A DNA stretch of 64,000 nt from Eutrigla gurnardus. Its lineage: Eukaryota; Chordata; Actinopteri; Perciformes; Triglidae. Every line of letters starts with the position of its first letter. The first letter of the stretch is position 1. The stretch covers positions 5,300,048 to 5,364,047 of the forward strand of contig OY741267.1 of assembly GCA_963514095.1 (NCBI GenBank), given 5' to 3'. Below the pieces are notes generated by a model. That model did no database searches, was not told the DNA's origin, and saw nothing but the letters and a program-made list of their open reading frames with translations. Positions 1 to 9,700 of this stretch are shown piece after piece. A program made the position numbers and the translations under genes.

Positions 1-680
1 GTCCCGAGGCCGACGGCTACCGGGGGAAAAACAAGAGGAATCAACACTGATCTCTTTATTTAACGGAGCTTCACTCACACACGCCACGGAGGTTGACGTT
101 TCGACTTCCCTTCACCCAGGAAATAGCGAGCGTAGTCAACGGGTCTTTCGGGCCTCGCCACGATCGCCCCCCCGGCCGGCCGGAGTCCGTCTTCGGTCCT
201 GATACTCCGGACAGGCGAACAGCGGTCCCCTCGCTCCCGCCACCTGTGCTGATCAGTCGATGGCCTCCCTCCGACTCCTGACGCTCCGTCTCCGTCCTCT
301 CCGCTGGCCTCCCCAAAAACCCACGGGATTCCCCCGGCGCCCCGCGTTGTCCCCCTTTTCTCTTCAGGCGAGCCCCCGGCACACCCCCGGCTGCGCCAAT
401 CACCACGGTCTCCTGGAAGGCCCGTCCCGTGGCCGACCAATCAGCAACCAGTCCTAATCTTTAGGCACATCCATATCAGCTGTGAACAAAGCAGAGTACA
501 TACCAACCCCGCCCCCACAGTCTCAACAGTCTCCATGCTTCCTCCATGAATGAGTTCAGGTCCCAATCAGCATCTGTCCATACACAAAGTTATTTTAACG
601 ATGCCAGCCCCCACACACACATCAGTCCATAAAACAGTCACTTTCACATTTCTGTACAAAGTCCCCGTACACTGGTGACA
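1..680 (-). repeat. 3' LTR of the first gypsy element (partial)
   Basis: Direct copy of 6632-7311. On the plus strand it ends GGTGACA at 680, so on the minus strand the LTR opens TGTCACC. Its other end lies before base 1. A reverse-strand AATAAA at about 53-63 is present in both copies. Confidence 0.95.
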
Positions 681-697
681 TTTTATACCCCCCCCAT
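681..697 (-). other. Polypurine tract of the first gypsy element
   Basis: Next to the 3' LTR the minus strand reads a run of eight G followed by TATAAAA, then the LTR start TGTCACC. The position fits the plus-strand DNA primer of reverse transcription, although the tract is interrupted by a T. Confidence 0.6.
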
Positions 698-723
698 TAC
701 AGTGGTCGTCCTCGCCCACTCAC

Positions 724-3700
724 TTAGTCCCCATACCTTAATGGAGGCATGCCCATATTGGAACGCTGTGACCGCCTCAGAGGGTTCGGTTCCCCCCCGG
801 GCAGCAGGTCACCCCCGATCTGGGCATCAGGTTCCAATAAGGCTGGGGCCTGAGCTGGATCAGCACGCTGAGCTGGCTCAACCCCCAGGTGAGGAATGGC
901 AGGCTCTGCAACGGCCAATGGGGCCAATCGAGCTAAGGGGGCAAAAGGTAAAAAAAACGTAGGCTGCCTAGGCAAAGAATCCATCTTTGGAGTACACACC
1001 TTGGGCTCAGTCCTTGTAGTCCCGAGTCCCGCAGGGCAGGGGCGCAAGTTGTTCCGGTGCATCGTCTGAATCGGTCCCTCCTTCCCTTCAGGTCGAATCT
1101 TGTACACTGGGTGGCCAGGCCGTATCTGCGAAATCACCACAAAAGGAGAGGGCAACCAATGGGGTGCCAACTTGCCCCGAGCTCTCCGTCTGAAATTCCT
1201 GATCAGCACTCTCTCGCCCGGCAACAAAGGGACGGCCCGTGCCTTCTTGTCATACCGAGCCCGATCCCAGTTCTGCCTTTGTCCTGCGTGGGTTCGGACC
1301 CGGCTATAGGCATCCACCAGCGTCCGATGGTGTTTGTCCACCCATCCCGCCACTGTCCGCCGATCCTGTGGGGGGACAACATCTACGCACAGGTCAATAG
1401 GCAGTCGGGCATGACGTCCAAAAAGCACGAAATAAGGGGTCAGACCAGTACTACAATGCACAGTGTTGTTATAGGCCTGCACCAAGGCTGGAAGCTTGTC
1501 TCTCCACCGCGACTGATCCTCTTCACAGAGTGTATTTAACAGGGACAGTAGCGTCCTATTGAAGCGCTCACATGCACCATTGCCCTGCGGGTGGTATGGA
1601 GTGGTCCGGCTCTTCGTGCAACCATACAATTCACAGAGTCGATGCATTACCTCAGATTCAAAAGCCCCCCCACGGTCTGTCAGGAAACGCTCTGGACAGC
1701 CAAACGGCTGGATGAGGGCAGCCCACAGGGCGTTTGCAGTAGTCTGAGCAGTCTGGTCCTTAGTAGGTACAGCCACTGCAAACCTAGAAAACAGATCAGT
1801 CATTACCAGAATATACTGGTGTGTGTCAGCTGGCCGCCCTAAAGACAAATAATCCAAGGCCACAACTTCCCATGGATAGCTGGATAATATCGGCTGGAGG
1901 GGGGCCCGCACCGCGGGGCCAGCTTTTGCAACCGCACACTCAGGGCACCCAGCTGTCCAAGCCTTTATGTCTTTTCCCATTCCTTGCCAGTAGAAACGGC
2001 GGCGCATAAGGCCAAGGACCTTTTCGCTATTGGCGTGTCCAGCGGCCTTGTGGTAATCTTTCCACAAGTCCTGAGTGTGTTGCGTTGGGACAATCAACTG
2101 GAAGGTCAGCTGGCCGGTATCTGGTTCTTGAATGCAACGTCCCAGGACTCCTCTGTGTCGCTCCAGTCGATCCCATTCTCGCACCCACCTGTGAACTTGA
2201 GGGGACACCAAGTTTCGCATCTGAGACACTGCTAAACCTTGACTTTTCAGCTGGCTCACCTGGTTCAACTCTGGGTCCTGCTGCTGGCGTTCTTGCCAGG
2301 ACCCCCAACCATCGTCCTGAGCTGCCCGAGGAACCTCCTCTTCCGGCCCTCCCTCCTGGGTAGGGGCAAGCTGGACGGCCTGGGCATTTGCCGCTCCAGG
2401 AAGTCGGGATAACGCATCTGCATTCCGGTTCGTCGTGCCAGGCCGGTATTTGACTGAGAAGGTAAAGTTGGCCAGTTGCGCCACCCACCTCTGCTCTACC
2501 GCTCCCAGTTTTGCCATCCCCAGGTGTACAAGGGGGTTGTTATCCGTGAACACTGTGAACTCTGCCCCCCACAGGTAGTGCTTAAACTTCTCCGTGATTG
2601 CCCAAAACAGCGCCAACAGCTCCAACTTAAATGAACTGTAATTCTGGTCATTCCTCTCGTGGGGTTTCAGGCTCCGGCTTGCATAAGCAATCACCCGTTC
2701 CCTCCCCCCTTGTACCTGTGACAGCACTGCCCCAAGTCCCTCCAAGCTGGCATCCGTATACAGCAAAAACGGTAGGGTAAAGTCTGCATAAGCCAGCACT
2801 GGTGCCTGCAGCAGCGCTTGCTTGAGCTCTTCAAACGCCTGCTGGCACTTGGGGGACCACTGAATTGCTGCCTTCTTAACCCCTGCCGTACCCTGAAGGA
2901 GCGCGTTGATGGGGGCTGCCACTCTGGAAAACCCAGGGATAAAACGGCGGTAATAGCCTGCGAAGTTAAGGAAGGAGCGGACTTGGGTGACTGTCGCAGG
3001 AACCGGCCAGTTCTGTACTGCTGCTGTCTTGTCAGGGTCAGTAGCCACCCCACTTTTGCTGACCACATGTCCCAGGCACTTTACTTCTTTACGAAAGAGG
3101 TGACATTTCTGTGGCTGGAGTTTCAGGCCGTGTTGGTGTAGTTTCTCAAACACGTTCTCGAGGTGTCCCAAGTGACTGCTGAAACAGGGGGAATAAACGA
3201 TGACATCATCCAAGTATATCAACAGGAAGTCATTCACCTGGCCGCCCAGGCAGCGCTGCATGAGCCGCTGGAAGGTAGCGGGGGCATTGCACAGGCCGAA
3301 GGGCATCCGCTCGAACTGGAAAAGGCCCACTGGTGTTGCGAAGGCCGTCTTTTCTTGGTCCCGTGGATCCACCTCGACCTGCCAATACCCACTTGCGAGA
3401 TCCAGGGTAGAATACCAGGCAGACTCCTTGAGATGGGTCAGGGACTCCTCGATCCTGGGCAAAGGAAAAGCATCTTTGTGAGTGATGGCATTTAACTTCC
3501 GGTAATCAACGCAAAACCGCCAGGACCCATCCTTCTTCCGGACCAGTACCACGGGGGCAGCCCAGGGACTAGCACTTTCCTTTATTACACCATTGTCCAA
3601 CATACCTTTCAACAAGGATCTTAACTCGGCATATAGATTAGGTGGAACTGGCCTGTATCTCTCGCGTACTGGCGGTGCGTCCCCAGTGGGAATCTGATGA

Positions 3701-4845
3701 AGGACTGCAGTAGTGTGGCCAAAATCATCCTCGTCTGCCGCAAAGACTTTAGTCCATTTCTGCAGCAGCTCGGCCAGCCTCCGCTGCTCGCCCAGGTCCA
3801 GGCCCTCCCCCTGTAGCGCCAGGGCTGGGTGGCTCTGTGGTGATACATCTGCCGAGGCCGAAAGATCATTTATTCTCCTCACCTCCACCTCCACTGTTGA
3901 GGGCCCACTGGGAGTCAACACCAACTCTTCCCCGGTTCGCACGTCTCGGGAATCCACCTGAGAAACTGCGGCGAGGGCCCGACGCTGCGGGAGCTCTAAA
4001 GAGAAAGGGTGAGGGTTACACACTCTTACTGGCACTCTTCCGCCCCTCACCCAACTTAGGGTCCTCGCCACACGCCACTCTTGGTCATCATTTTGCAGGT
4101 TCTCCACCATGACATAGCAGTCTGGTCTACCCACGGCTTGAGGAACCTGGGTCCAAACCATCATTTCGGTCTCCGGTGGGATCACCACGGAGTCCTGCCG
4201 CGGCAGCTTGGCGACACCATGCAGCTCGGTGGAGGTCTCTACAAGGCCGATACGCCGACAGACAGCAAAGACTTTCCCCCACTTGGCGGCCGTTGTGGGC
4301 GTCATTGTCGACTTGAAATTTTCCTCTGCTCGGGGTCCATCCTGGAAGACACTCGTCCAACAATCACCAATCACATTCATCCCCAATAAACAACCATCAT
4401 GTTGTAAACACGAGTCTTCAACCACCACCACCCCCTTCTCCAATACCTTGACCCCGTTTATCTCAAAGTCAAAAAGGGCATACCCGATATATGGAATCGG
4501 AAGCCCATTTGCAGCCTTCAGGGTGAGCCAGGGGATCTTGCCCTGGACTAATCCCTCCCCAAATTGCTCCTGAAACACAGAATGCTTAATTAGTGTGACT
4601 TGCGAACCAGAGTCTAACACACACGGAACCTTTTTACCTCCCATGATGACATCTACTTCAGGACTTTCTCCGATGAATGAGGGCTTGGTGGGGGGTGTGG
4701 TCTGGGTCCATTCCTCGACCGCTTGCCCTGCAGCGACCGAGGAGGCTAAAAATCCTGGGGGCCTTGGCGTCGCTTGGGGCAAAAGCGGCGAGTGTGCCCT
4801 GGTTGCCCACATTCCAGGCAAATGGGTCGGCCCTGAGGGTCCCAC
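724..4845 (-). CDS. pol: Gypsy pol polyprotein (protease, RT, RNase H, integrase)
   Basis: An uninterrupted frame of 1373 codons. Domains in order: retropepsin with LDSGSQVTLI at about residues 77-86; reverse transcriptase with YLDDVIVY at about 540; RNase H with LLYTDAS at about 697; the integrase zinc-binding HHCC segment at about 945-975; then the DDE core with acidic residues in ALDYLSLG (about 992), LTDRGGAF (about 1056) and GNGACERFN (about 1092). No chromodomain is evident at the C-terminus. The frame overlaps gag by 100 bp in the -1 frame and its first codon here is GTG, so no separate start is likely; Gag-Pol is presumably made by -1 frameshifting. No stop or frameshift breaks it, so this copy may still be active. 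It acts in cytoplasmic particles and in nuclear integration. Confidence 0.95.
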   Translation of the reverse strand: MGPSGPTHLPGMWATRAHSPLLPQATPRPPGFLASSVAAGQAVEEWTQTTPPTKPSFIGESPEVDVIMGGKKVPCVLDSGSQVTLIKHSVFQEQFGEGLVQGKIPWLTLKAANGLPIPYIGYALFDFEINGVKVLEKGVVVVEDSCLQHDGCLLGMNVIGDCWTSVFQDGPRAEENFKSTMTPTTAAKWGKVFAVCRRIGLVETSTELHGVAKLPRQDSVVIPPETEMMVWTQVPQAVGRPDCYVMVENLQNDDQEWRVARTLSWVRGGRVPVRVCNPHPFSLELPQRRALAAVSQVDSRDVRTGEELVLTPSGPSTVEVEVRRINDLSASADVSPQSHPALALQGEGLDLGEQRRLAELLQKWTKVFAADEDDFGHTTAVLHQIPTGDAPPVRERYRPVPPNLYAELRSLLKGMLDNGVIKESASPWAAPVVLVRKKDGSWRFCVDYRKLNAITHKDAFPLPRIEESLTHLKESAWYSTLDLASGYWQVEVDPRDQEKTAFATPVGLFQFERMPFGLCNAPATFQRLMQRCLGGQVNDFLLIYLDDVIVYSPCFSSHLGHLENVFEKLHQHGLKLQPQKCHLFRKEVKCLGHVVSKSGVATDPDKTAAVQNWPVPATVTQVRSFLNFAGYYRRFIPGFSRVAAPINALLQGTAGVKKAAIQWSPKCQQAFEELKQALLQAPVLAYADFTLPFLLYTDASLEGLGAVLSQVQGGRERVIAYASRSLKPHERNDQNYSSFKLELLALFWAITEKFKHYLWGAEFTVFTDNNPLVHLGMAKLGAVEQRWVAQLANFTFSVKYRPGTTNRNADALSRLPGAANAQAVQLAPTQEGGPEEEVPRAAQDDGWGSWQERQQQDPELNQVSQLKSQGLAVSQMRNLVSPQVHRWVREWDRLERHRGVLGRCIQEPDTGQLTFQLIVPTQHTQDLWKDYHKAAGHANSEKVLGLMRRRFYWQGMGKDIKAWTAGCPECAVAKAGPAVRAPLQPILSSYPWEVVALDYLSLGRPADTHQYILVMTDLFSRFAVAVPTKDQTAQTTANALWAALIQPFGCPERFLTDRGGAFESEVMHRLCELYGCTKSRTTPYHPQGNGACERFNRTLLSLLNTLCEEDQSRWRDKLPALVQAYNNTVHCSTGLTPYFVLFGRHARLPIDLCVDVVPPQDRRTVAGWVDKHHRTLVDAYSRVRTHAGQRQNWDRARYDKKARAVPLLPGERVLIRNFRRRARGKLAPHWLPSPFVVISQIRPGHPVYKIRPEGKEGPIQTMHRNNLRPCPAGLGTTRTEPKVCTPKMDSLPRQPTFFLPFAPLARLAPLAVAEPAIPHLGVEPAQRADPAQAPALLEPDAQIGGDLLPGGEPNPLRRSQRSNMGMPPLRYGD
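4746..4754 (-). promoter_or_regulatory. Probable -1 frameshift site at the gag stop
   Basis: Minus-strand sequence at the end of gag is GAT TTT TAG. Pol is in the -1 frame and overlaps gag for 100 bp. There is no canonical X XXY YYZ heptamer, but the peptidyl Phe tRNA on TTT could re-pair one base back on TTT just before the slow TAG. A second candidate is the run of C just upstream (GGCCCCCAG). Confidence 0.4.
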
Positions 4846-5816
4846 TGGAACTGACTTCGGGACATCTCAGGGGCGGACCGGCGAGACCTCTGCGGGAGCG
4901 TTGACCTTTGTTGGACAGTTTGTGCGGTTTGGTCAGCAGGCCCCACAGAAAGGTTAGCTATTTGGGCCTGCAACTCCTCTGCCAGAGATTTCCCCAATGC
5001 CGACATCTGATTTTTGAGGTCTTGTTGGAGCTCCGCCCGCAGGGATTCCCACAATGCCTGACTGCTCTGGGCAGAAGGGGGTTCCAGGTGATGGGTGGGT
5101 GGACTTGGGTGAGCCTGCTGTAGTGTTGCCTGATGCGTAGGCGGGGACGGCCGCCGTTCCTGGGGAGGCCTGGGTGTGTAAGCGTGGCAGGCCCAGGTCT
5201 CCGTTTCATCCTTAGTGCGCTCTTTCTCAAGTGCCTTCGCCTCTTTGCAAATGGCAGGGAAGGTAATCTCTGGTGTGCGACGACGTAGCCTTTTCAACTC
5301 TTGCTTCACGTGACTTTCCTGTAGTCCTCTGATGAACTGGGTGCGTAGCAGTTCGTCCTCCACGGCGACGTCGATTTGCTCCTTCGCCTGCCACCTGTGA
5401 TAGAGCTCACGGAAACGGAGAATGAAAGCCCCCATTTCCTCTTCTGCACCCTGCCTACACTCATAGAACTGAGCCCTCAGTGTGGCTAGGGATTGACTTC
5501 CCTCATATAATGCTGTCAAGAAGTCCAATATTTTCACATCAGTGTCTCGTTCATTGTCGGGTAGCAATAAAACTTCACGTTTGGCTTCACCACCCAGAGC
5601 ACTCAATATAAAATCCGTCTTTTGTTCATTTAGGAGACCTTGTGCCCGTACAAACATTTCAATTTTAGCCCGCCATTCCTCAACCTTTTCTCCCTTCTTT
5701 CCTTCGAACATGGGCAGCCATGGCCCCCCCATATACCAAGGTAGCATGACATTGTTCACAATATTAGGAGGTACATGAGCTGGGTCAGCCGGGTTCTCAT
5801 TACCATTGTTCGACAT
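4746..5816 (-). CDS. gag: Gypsy Gag polyprotein
   Basis: A 356-codon frame from the ATG at 5814-5816. The frame is open a further 14 codons upstream, but without an ATG. The N-terminal two thirds look like a retrotransposon capsid domain (for example ALYEGSQSLATLRAQFYECR and EEEMGAFILRFRELYHRW), followed by a Pro/Gln-rich linker. A zinc knuckle of form CX2CX4HX4C (CLECGQPGHTRRFC) sits at residues 333-346 and would bind element RNA. Gag ends ten residues later at TAG, immediately after TTT, inside the overlap with pol. I chose the first ATG because the upstream codons overlap the proposed primer binding region. Gag would assemble the virus-like particle. The frame is intact. Confidence 0.9.
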   Translation of the reverse strand: MSNNGNENPADPAHVPPNIVNNVMLPWYMGGPWLPMFEGKKGEKVEEWRAKIEMFVRAQGLLNEQKTDFILSALGGEAKREVLLLPDNERDTDVKILDFLTALYEGSQSLATLRAQFYECRQGAEEEMGAFILRFRELYHRWQAKEQIDVAVEDELLRTQFIRGLQESHVKQELKRLRRRTPEITFPAICKEAKALEKERTKDETETWACHAYTPRPPQERRPSPPTHQATLQQAHPSPPTHHLEPPSAQSSQALWESLRAELQQDLKNQMSALGKSLAEELQAQIANLSVGPADQTAQTVQQRSTLPQRSRRSAPEMSRSQFQWDPQGRPICLECGQPGHTRRFCPKRRQGPQDF

Positions 5817-5839
5817 ACTGAATGTGTGTGTAGGGGGGA

Positions 5840-5857
5840 TCCTGTCAAACAACGCCA
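5840..5857 (-). other. Possible primer binding site of the first gypsy element
   Basis: Eleven bases inside the proposed LTR end the minus strand reads TGGCGTTGTTTGACAGG, which starts with the TGG expected opposite a tRNA CCA end. I could not match it to a particular tRNA, so this is a positional guess. Confidence 0.3.
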
Positions 5858-5868
5858 AAAAAGAGACG

Positions 5869-7311
5869 TGTCGCGAAGATCTAACTTAAGCAACACTTAG
5901 AAATCAGGTTTTCAGATCCCCCGAATCACACAGACAGCAGCCGAGGACAGGTACCAAAAATACAACTTTATTAATATTTCAATGCATTAAAATAGATACA
6001 TCATCCCGCCTGCCCAGCCACCACCCAACCCAGCTCTCGACCAATGACAAGACAGGTAATACAGTACAGCCAACGTCCGTTGTACGTCAACTCTCCCCTC
6101 TCTTCAGGGCCAAGGGTGCTAGAGGAGTAGCCCAGGAAATCGACACTACAAGAAATTAACACACTTTTCCACTACACACACTCATTGAAGAGAGGACATT
6201 CCACAGCAGACAATCCCCTTAACTTAATCACTGCACACGATTATCAATTTTATAAAACCACACCAGGGGTGGAACTCCCCCTTTTGTCACAGCAAACAAT
6301 ACCCAGTGGAACACCCTTATGGCACCCCCTGGCCACTATAGGGGAGAATAGACAGGTACAAACCACGGTGGAATTTAGCAAGAAGTGGCACTGACTACTT
6401 AGCATATAAAACGCTGTCACGGCGAGGTGCAGGGACAGCGGCCGCTGGCTACACAGCGGAATGGGTAAGTTAAATGTCCGCTCTCGGTCGCTGACCACGA
6501 CCGAGAGAATCTAAACCATAAAGTCTCTCACCGCCCTAGGCCCCATCGGCGGGGTCCCGACCGACAGCACGGCAGTCCGTTGTGGCGCAGCGTCTCCCCA
6601 AATTAGCCGTCCAGCGAGGCTCCTCCACAGCGTCCCGAGGCCGACGGCTACCGGGGGAAAAACAAGAGGAATCAACACTGATCTCTTTATTTAACGGAGC
6701 TTCACTCACACACGCCACGGAGGTTGACGTTTCGACTTCCCTTCACCCAGGAAATAGCGAGCGTAGTCAACGGGTCTTTCGGGCCTCGCCACGATCGCCC
6801 CCCCGGCCGGCCGGAGTCCGTCTTCGGTCCTGATACTCCGGACAGGCGAACAGCGGTCCCCTCGCTCCCGCCACCTGTGCCGATCAGTCGATGGCCTCCC
6901 TCCGACTCCCGACGCTCCGTCTCCGTCCTCTCCGCTGGCCTCCCCAAAAACCCACGGGATTCCCCCGGCGCCCCGCGTTGTCCCCCTTTTCTCTTCAGGC
7001 GAGCCCCCGGCACACCCCCGGCTGCGCCAATCACCACGGTCTCCTGGAAGGCCCGTCCCGTGGCCGACCAATCAGCAACCAGTCCTAATCTTTAGGCACA
7101 TCCATATCAGCTGTGAACAAAGCAGAGTACATACCAACCCCGCCCCCACAGTCTCAACAGTCTCCATGCTTCCTCCATGAATGAGTTCAGGTCCCAATCA
7201 GCATCTGTCCATACACAAAGTTATTTTAACGATGCCAGCCCCCACACACACATCAGTCCATAAAACAGTCACTTTCACATTTCTGTACAAAGTCCCCGTA
7301 CACTGGTGACA
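5869..7311 (-). repeat. 5' LTR of the first gypsy element (about 1.44 kb)
   Basis: The right edge at 7311 is fixed by comparison with the left copy. The left edge is inferred from TGTCGCG at 5869, which pairs with the other end to give TGTC...GACA termini. Inside, the minus strand has a TATAAAA at 6248-6254 and an AATAAA at 5967-5972 in the right order and spacing for a U3-R-U5 layout. Only 6632-7311 can be checked directly against the truncated copy. Confidence 0.75.
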
Positions 7312-7967
7312 CAGCCATTGGAGATTATGAAAATATATAATATAATATGTATACTTTATATTGTATAAGCCCTTATTAAAGACAGAAGACATGTAATTTA
7401 ATGAGAACGCATTGATATGCCAAGTCTTGGTTCAAAGCAAAGAGAGCACAGTTCATTGGGTCGTGGCTAGGTCAGGCGCTAGTTATGTTCAGACTGTGAA
7501 GCTGCTTCAAGTGAATCAGTACCAAGGGTTTCACATGTGATCTGAATTATTTCTCATACATTTTGTCCATTTCTTCAACGACCATATGGAGGATCAGTCT
7601 TACAGTCCCTCGGCCTTCTCTTAAATCTCCCTCCGCTTCCCACTCACAGTCCTGTCTGCTGAGATGTATGAGTATTTCTCTCCAGAGAAAAACAGCTTCC
7701 TTATCAGCTGAAGATTGTCATGTGAGCACAATATATGGAGAAGATTGATATACCTGCTGGACAGAGTGGTGTGGATGATGGGTCTGTGTGTGGGAGACAG
7801 TCTTCCAAAGAAATTCTGTATTAACTTACACACTCTTCCTCAGCTTGGATTCATGGTATTTCAGTCACACTGCCCTTCTGGCTCTGCTTCGTGTGTCCGT
7901 TAGCAGTTGGTGTTTCTGGTGTTTCAACAATGAGAAGCCCAGAGTTTTAATACATTGAAATTAGTGT

Positions 7968-8077
7968 TTGAAATACTTTGGGGAGGCCAGTACATCCGCT
8001 GAAGAACAAGAAGGGCCGTCAATTGAAATACTTTGGGGAGGCCAGTACATCCGCTGAAGAACAAGAAGGGCCGTCAA
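7968..8077. repeat. Perfect 55-bp tandem duplication
   Basis: 7968-8022 is repeated exactly at 8023-8077, each copy starting ttgaaatactttggggagg. The absence of differences suggests a very recent duplication or an assembly artefact. Confidence 0.95.
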
Positions 8078-8529
8078 TATGGCAACATGATGAGAGAGTA
8101 GCAGTGTTGTGATACCTCCAGGACCCAGACCAAGCAGCCCGCTCTACCAAAAAACTACTATCTAAATTACATTGTGAATAACGCTTCAAGGGAAATGTAT
8201 TTGCTGGATTACGTTTGCTCTTGATGTCACACATAAGCTTGAAGCAAAGAGTCCACTTAGGGGGTAGGTCTGGGTGGTGGATTGGTCAAGCATCACTTTA
8301 ACTAGGAGACCGATGTTAGTAGTTTCATTTGTGTTTGTTCATTTTAATCTGAACTGATGTTCTGTACACATACGAGGGGGGAATGGAGGCAGTAAGACAT
8401 GAGAGCAAGGAGTAACATGAGGAGCATTTAGTAGTAGAGCCGTCAGATGATTTACTGCAGGAGAGTCCAGAACAATCTGGAGGAGAGATGGGTTTACATC
8501 CTTGCGAGATGATTGGTGATAAGCAGAGA

Positions 8530-8715
8530 GGAGCTAGAAGACAGGGAGAAGGTGGAAGACGGGGGAGGTGGAAGATAGGGGGAGGGGGGAGATAGGGAGG
8601 AGGTAGAAGAAAAGATGGAGGGTGAAGACAGGGACAAGCTGGGAGACAGGGAGGTGGATGACAGGGAGAAGCTGGAAGACGGGGAGGTGGAAGACAGGTG
8701 GAGGTGAAAGACAGG
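8530..8715. repeat. Purine-rich GGAGGTGGAAGACAGG low-complexity repeat
   Basis: Degenerate tandem units built from ggaggtggaagacaggg and gagaagctggaagac. Open frames across it are a by-product of composition. Confidence 0.8.
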
Positions 8716-9183
8716 AAGGAGGTGATAGTAATGTCAATTTAAAAAATAGATGTTAATTTGATCTACATTAGAACTGACTCCATCAATATTTTGGGTAATA
8801 CTTTAATTCATATGATATTCAAATGTGTTTTGTATCTCTCCATGCATTTTTATACATTTGTGATATAAAAATGCAGAATTACTGAGAGCCTTCATCAAAT
8901 ACAAAGTGCAATGAAGTGTAAGAAGTGCAATGGTTGTGCTGTTCTAGTGGCTGTCCTCTGCCTGGGTTGTTGGTATCTCATGGTTCTAGGACGTCTGGAT
9001 GGGCACTGTGCTGGCGGGTGCTGGTGTTCCTGCTGAAGGTCACATCTTGGCCAGGTTGGGGACTGTGTTCTTGTACAGGTGTACATGGCCAGACAGACAG
9101 TCCAGGTGTACTGTTGGGTGGTGGACCTGGAACACATTGGGGGTTCAGTGTACGATCCCTGGAAATGCTGGTGTTCACCCTGT

Positions 9184-9700
9184 GGATGGTAAGACGGAGA
9201 CTCGGAAAAAGGAGAGGTGAGGACCCAAATGCAGTTCAAAAAAAGATTTATTTAAATAATAAACTAAATACAAAACAAGAACTAAGACAAAAACAAAGTA
9301 TCAACCAAGAAAACCACAAAGGCAAAAACGACCATCAAAGAAACACTTACGAAAAAAGAACCAAAACACGAAGGGACACGGGAGGCAGGACGAGGTACAA
9401 AAATCCAGAGACAAGACGTGGTGCAGCATGCAGGGGAAGACAACAACAATGAACCGACAAGAGACAGGGGAAACACACAGACTATATACACAGGGAGGCA
9501 GGGAGCTGACGAGGAACAGGTGAAACACATTAGGGCAGGCAGGGTAATCAACACGAGAGGGTGGGGGAGTCAAGACAGCGGAAACAACAAGGACCAGGAA
9601 GTAAAAGACAGGAAATCACACCCGAGGACAAAATTATAAAATAAAACAGGAAATCAAAACCAAGAAAACATAGATCATAACAAAAACACAGATCATGACA
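9184..9700 (-). repeat. Solo-LTR-like interspersed repeat
   Basis: The plus strand ends CAAAAACACAGATCATGACA, so the minus strand opens TGTCATGATC. The minus strand has a TATATA at about 9484 and an AATAAA at 9247-9252, followed by a sequence beginning at GGGTCCTCA that recurs truncated near 36.9 kb. This promoter-then-poly(A) layout is that of an LTR. The left end is uncertain (9184 or 9218) and I found no clean target duplication beyond a possible CTGT. Confidence 0.55.

Larger units (their letters stand above)
1..7311 (-). mobile_element. Young Ty3/gypsy LTR retrotransposon, 3' LTR cut by window start
   Basis: The element reads on the minus strand: 5' LTR at the right (5869-7311), gag, pol, then the 3' LTR at the left (1-680, truncated by the window edge). 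Positions 1-680 match 6632-7311 with a constant offset of 6631 and no indels; I see two substitutions, at 250/6881 and 279/6910. Gag and pol are both open, and pol has the order protease, reverse transcriptase, RNase H, integrase. This is the usual Ty3/gypsy (Metaviridae) order. Near-identical LTRs and open frames mean recent insertion. The right-hand flank starts cagcc at 7312; the matching target duplication lies outside the window. Confidence 0.95.
7312..9183. other. Intergenic DNA without a recognised gene
   Basis: Unique-looking sequence. It contains a 55-bp tandem duplication (7968-8077) and a purine-rich low-complexity block (8530-8715). Short open frames here lack recognisable domains. 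Confidence 0.6.

Noticed and set aside
1057..5123. Plus-strand frames of 60-170 codons opposite the first gypsy element
   Set aside because: They are antisense to the long intact pol and gag frames and show no domains of their own.
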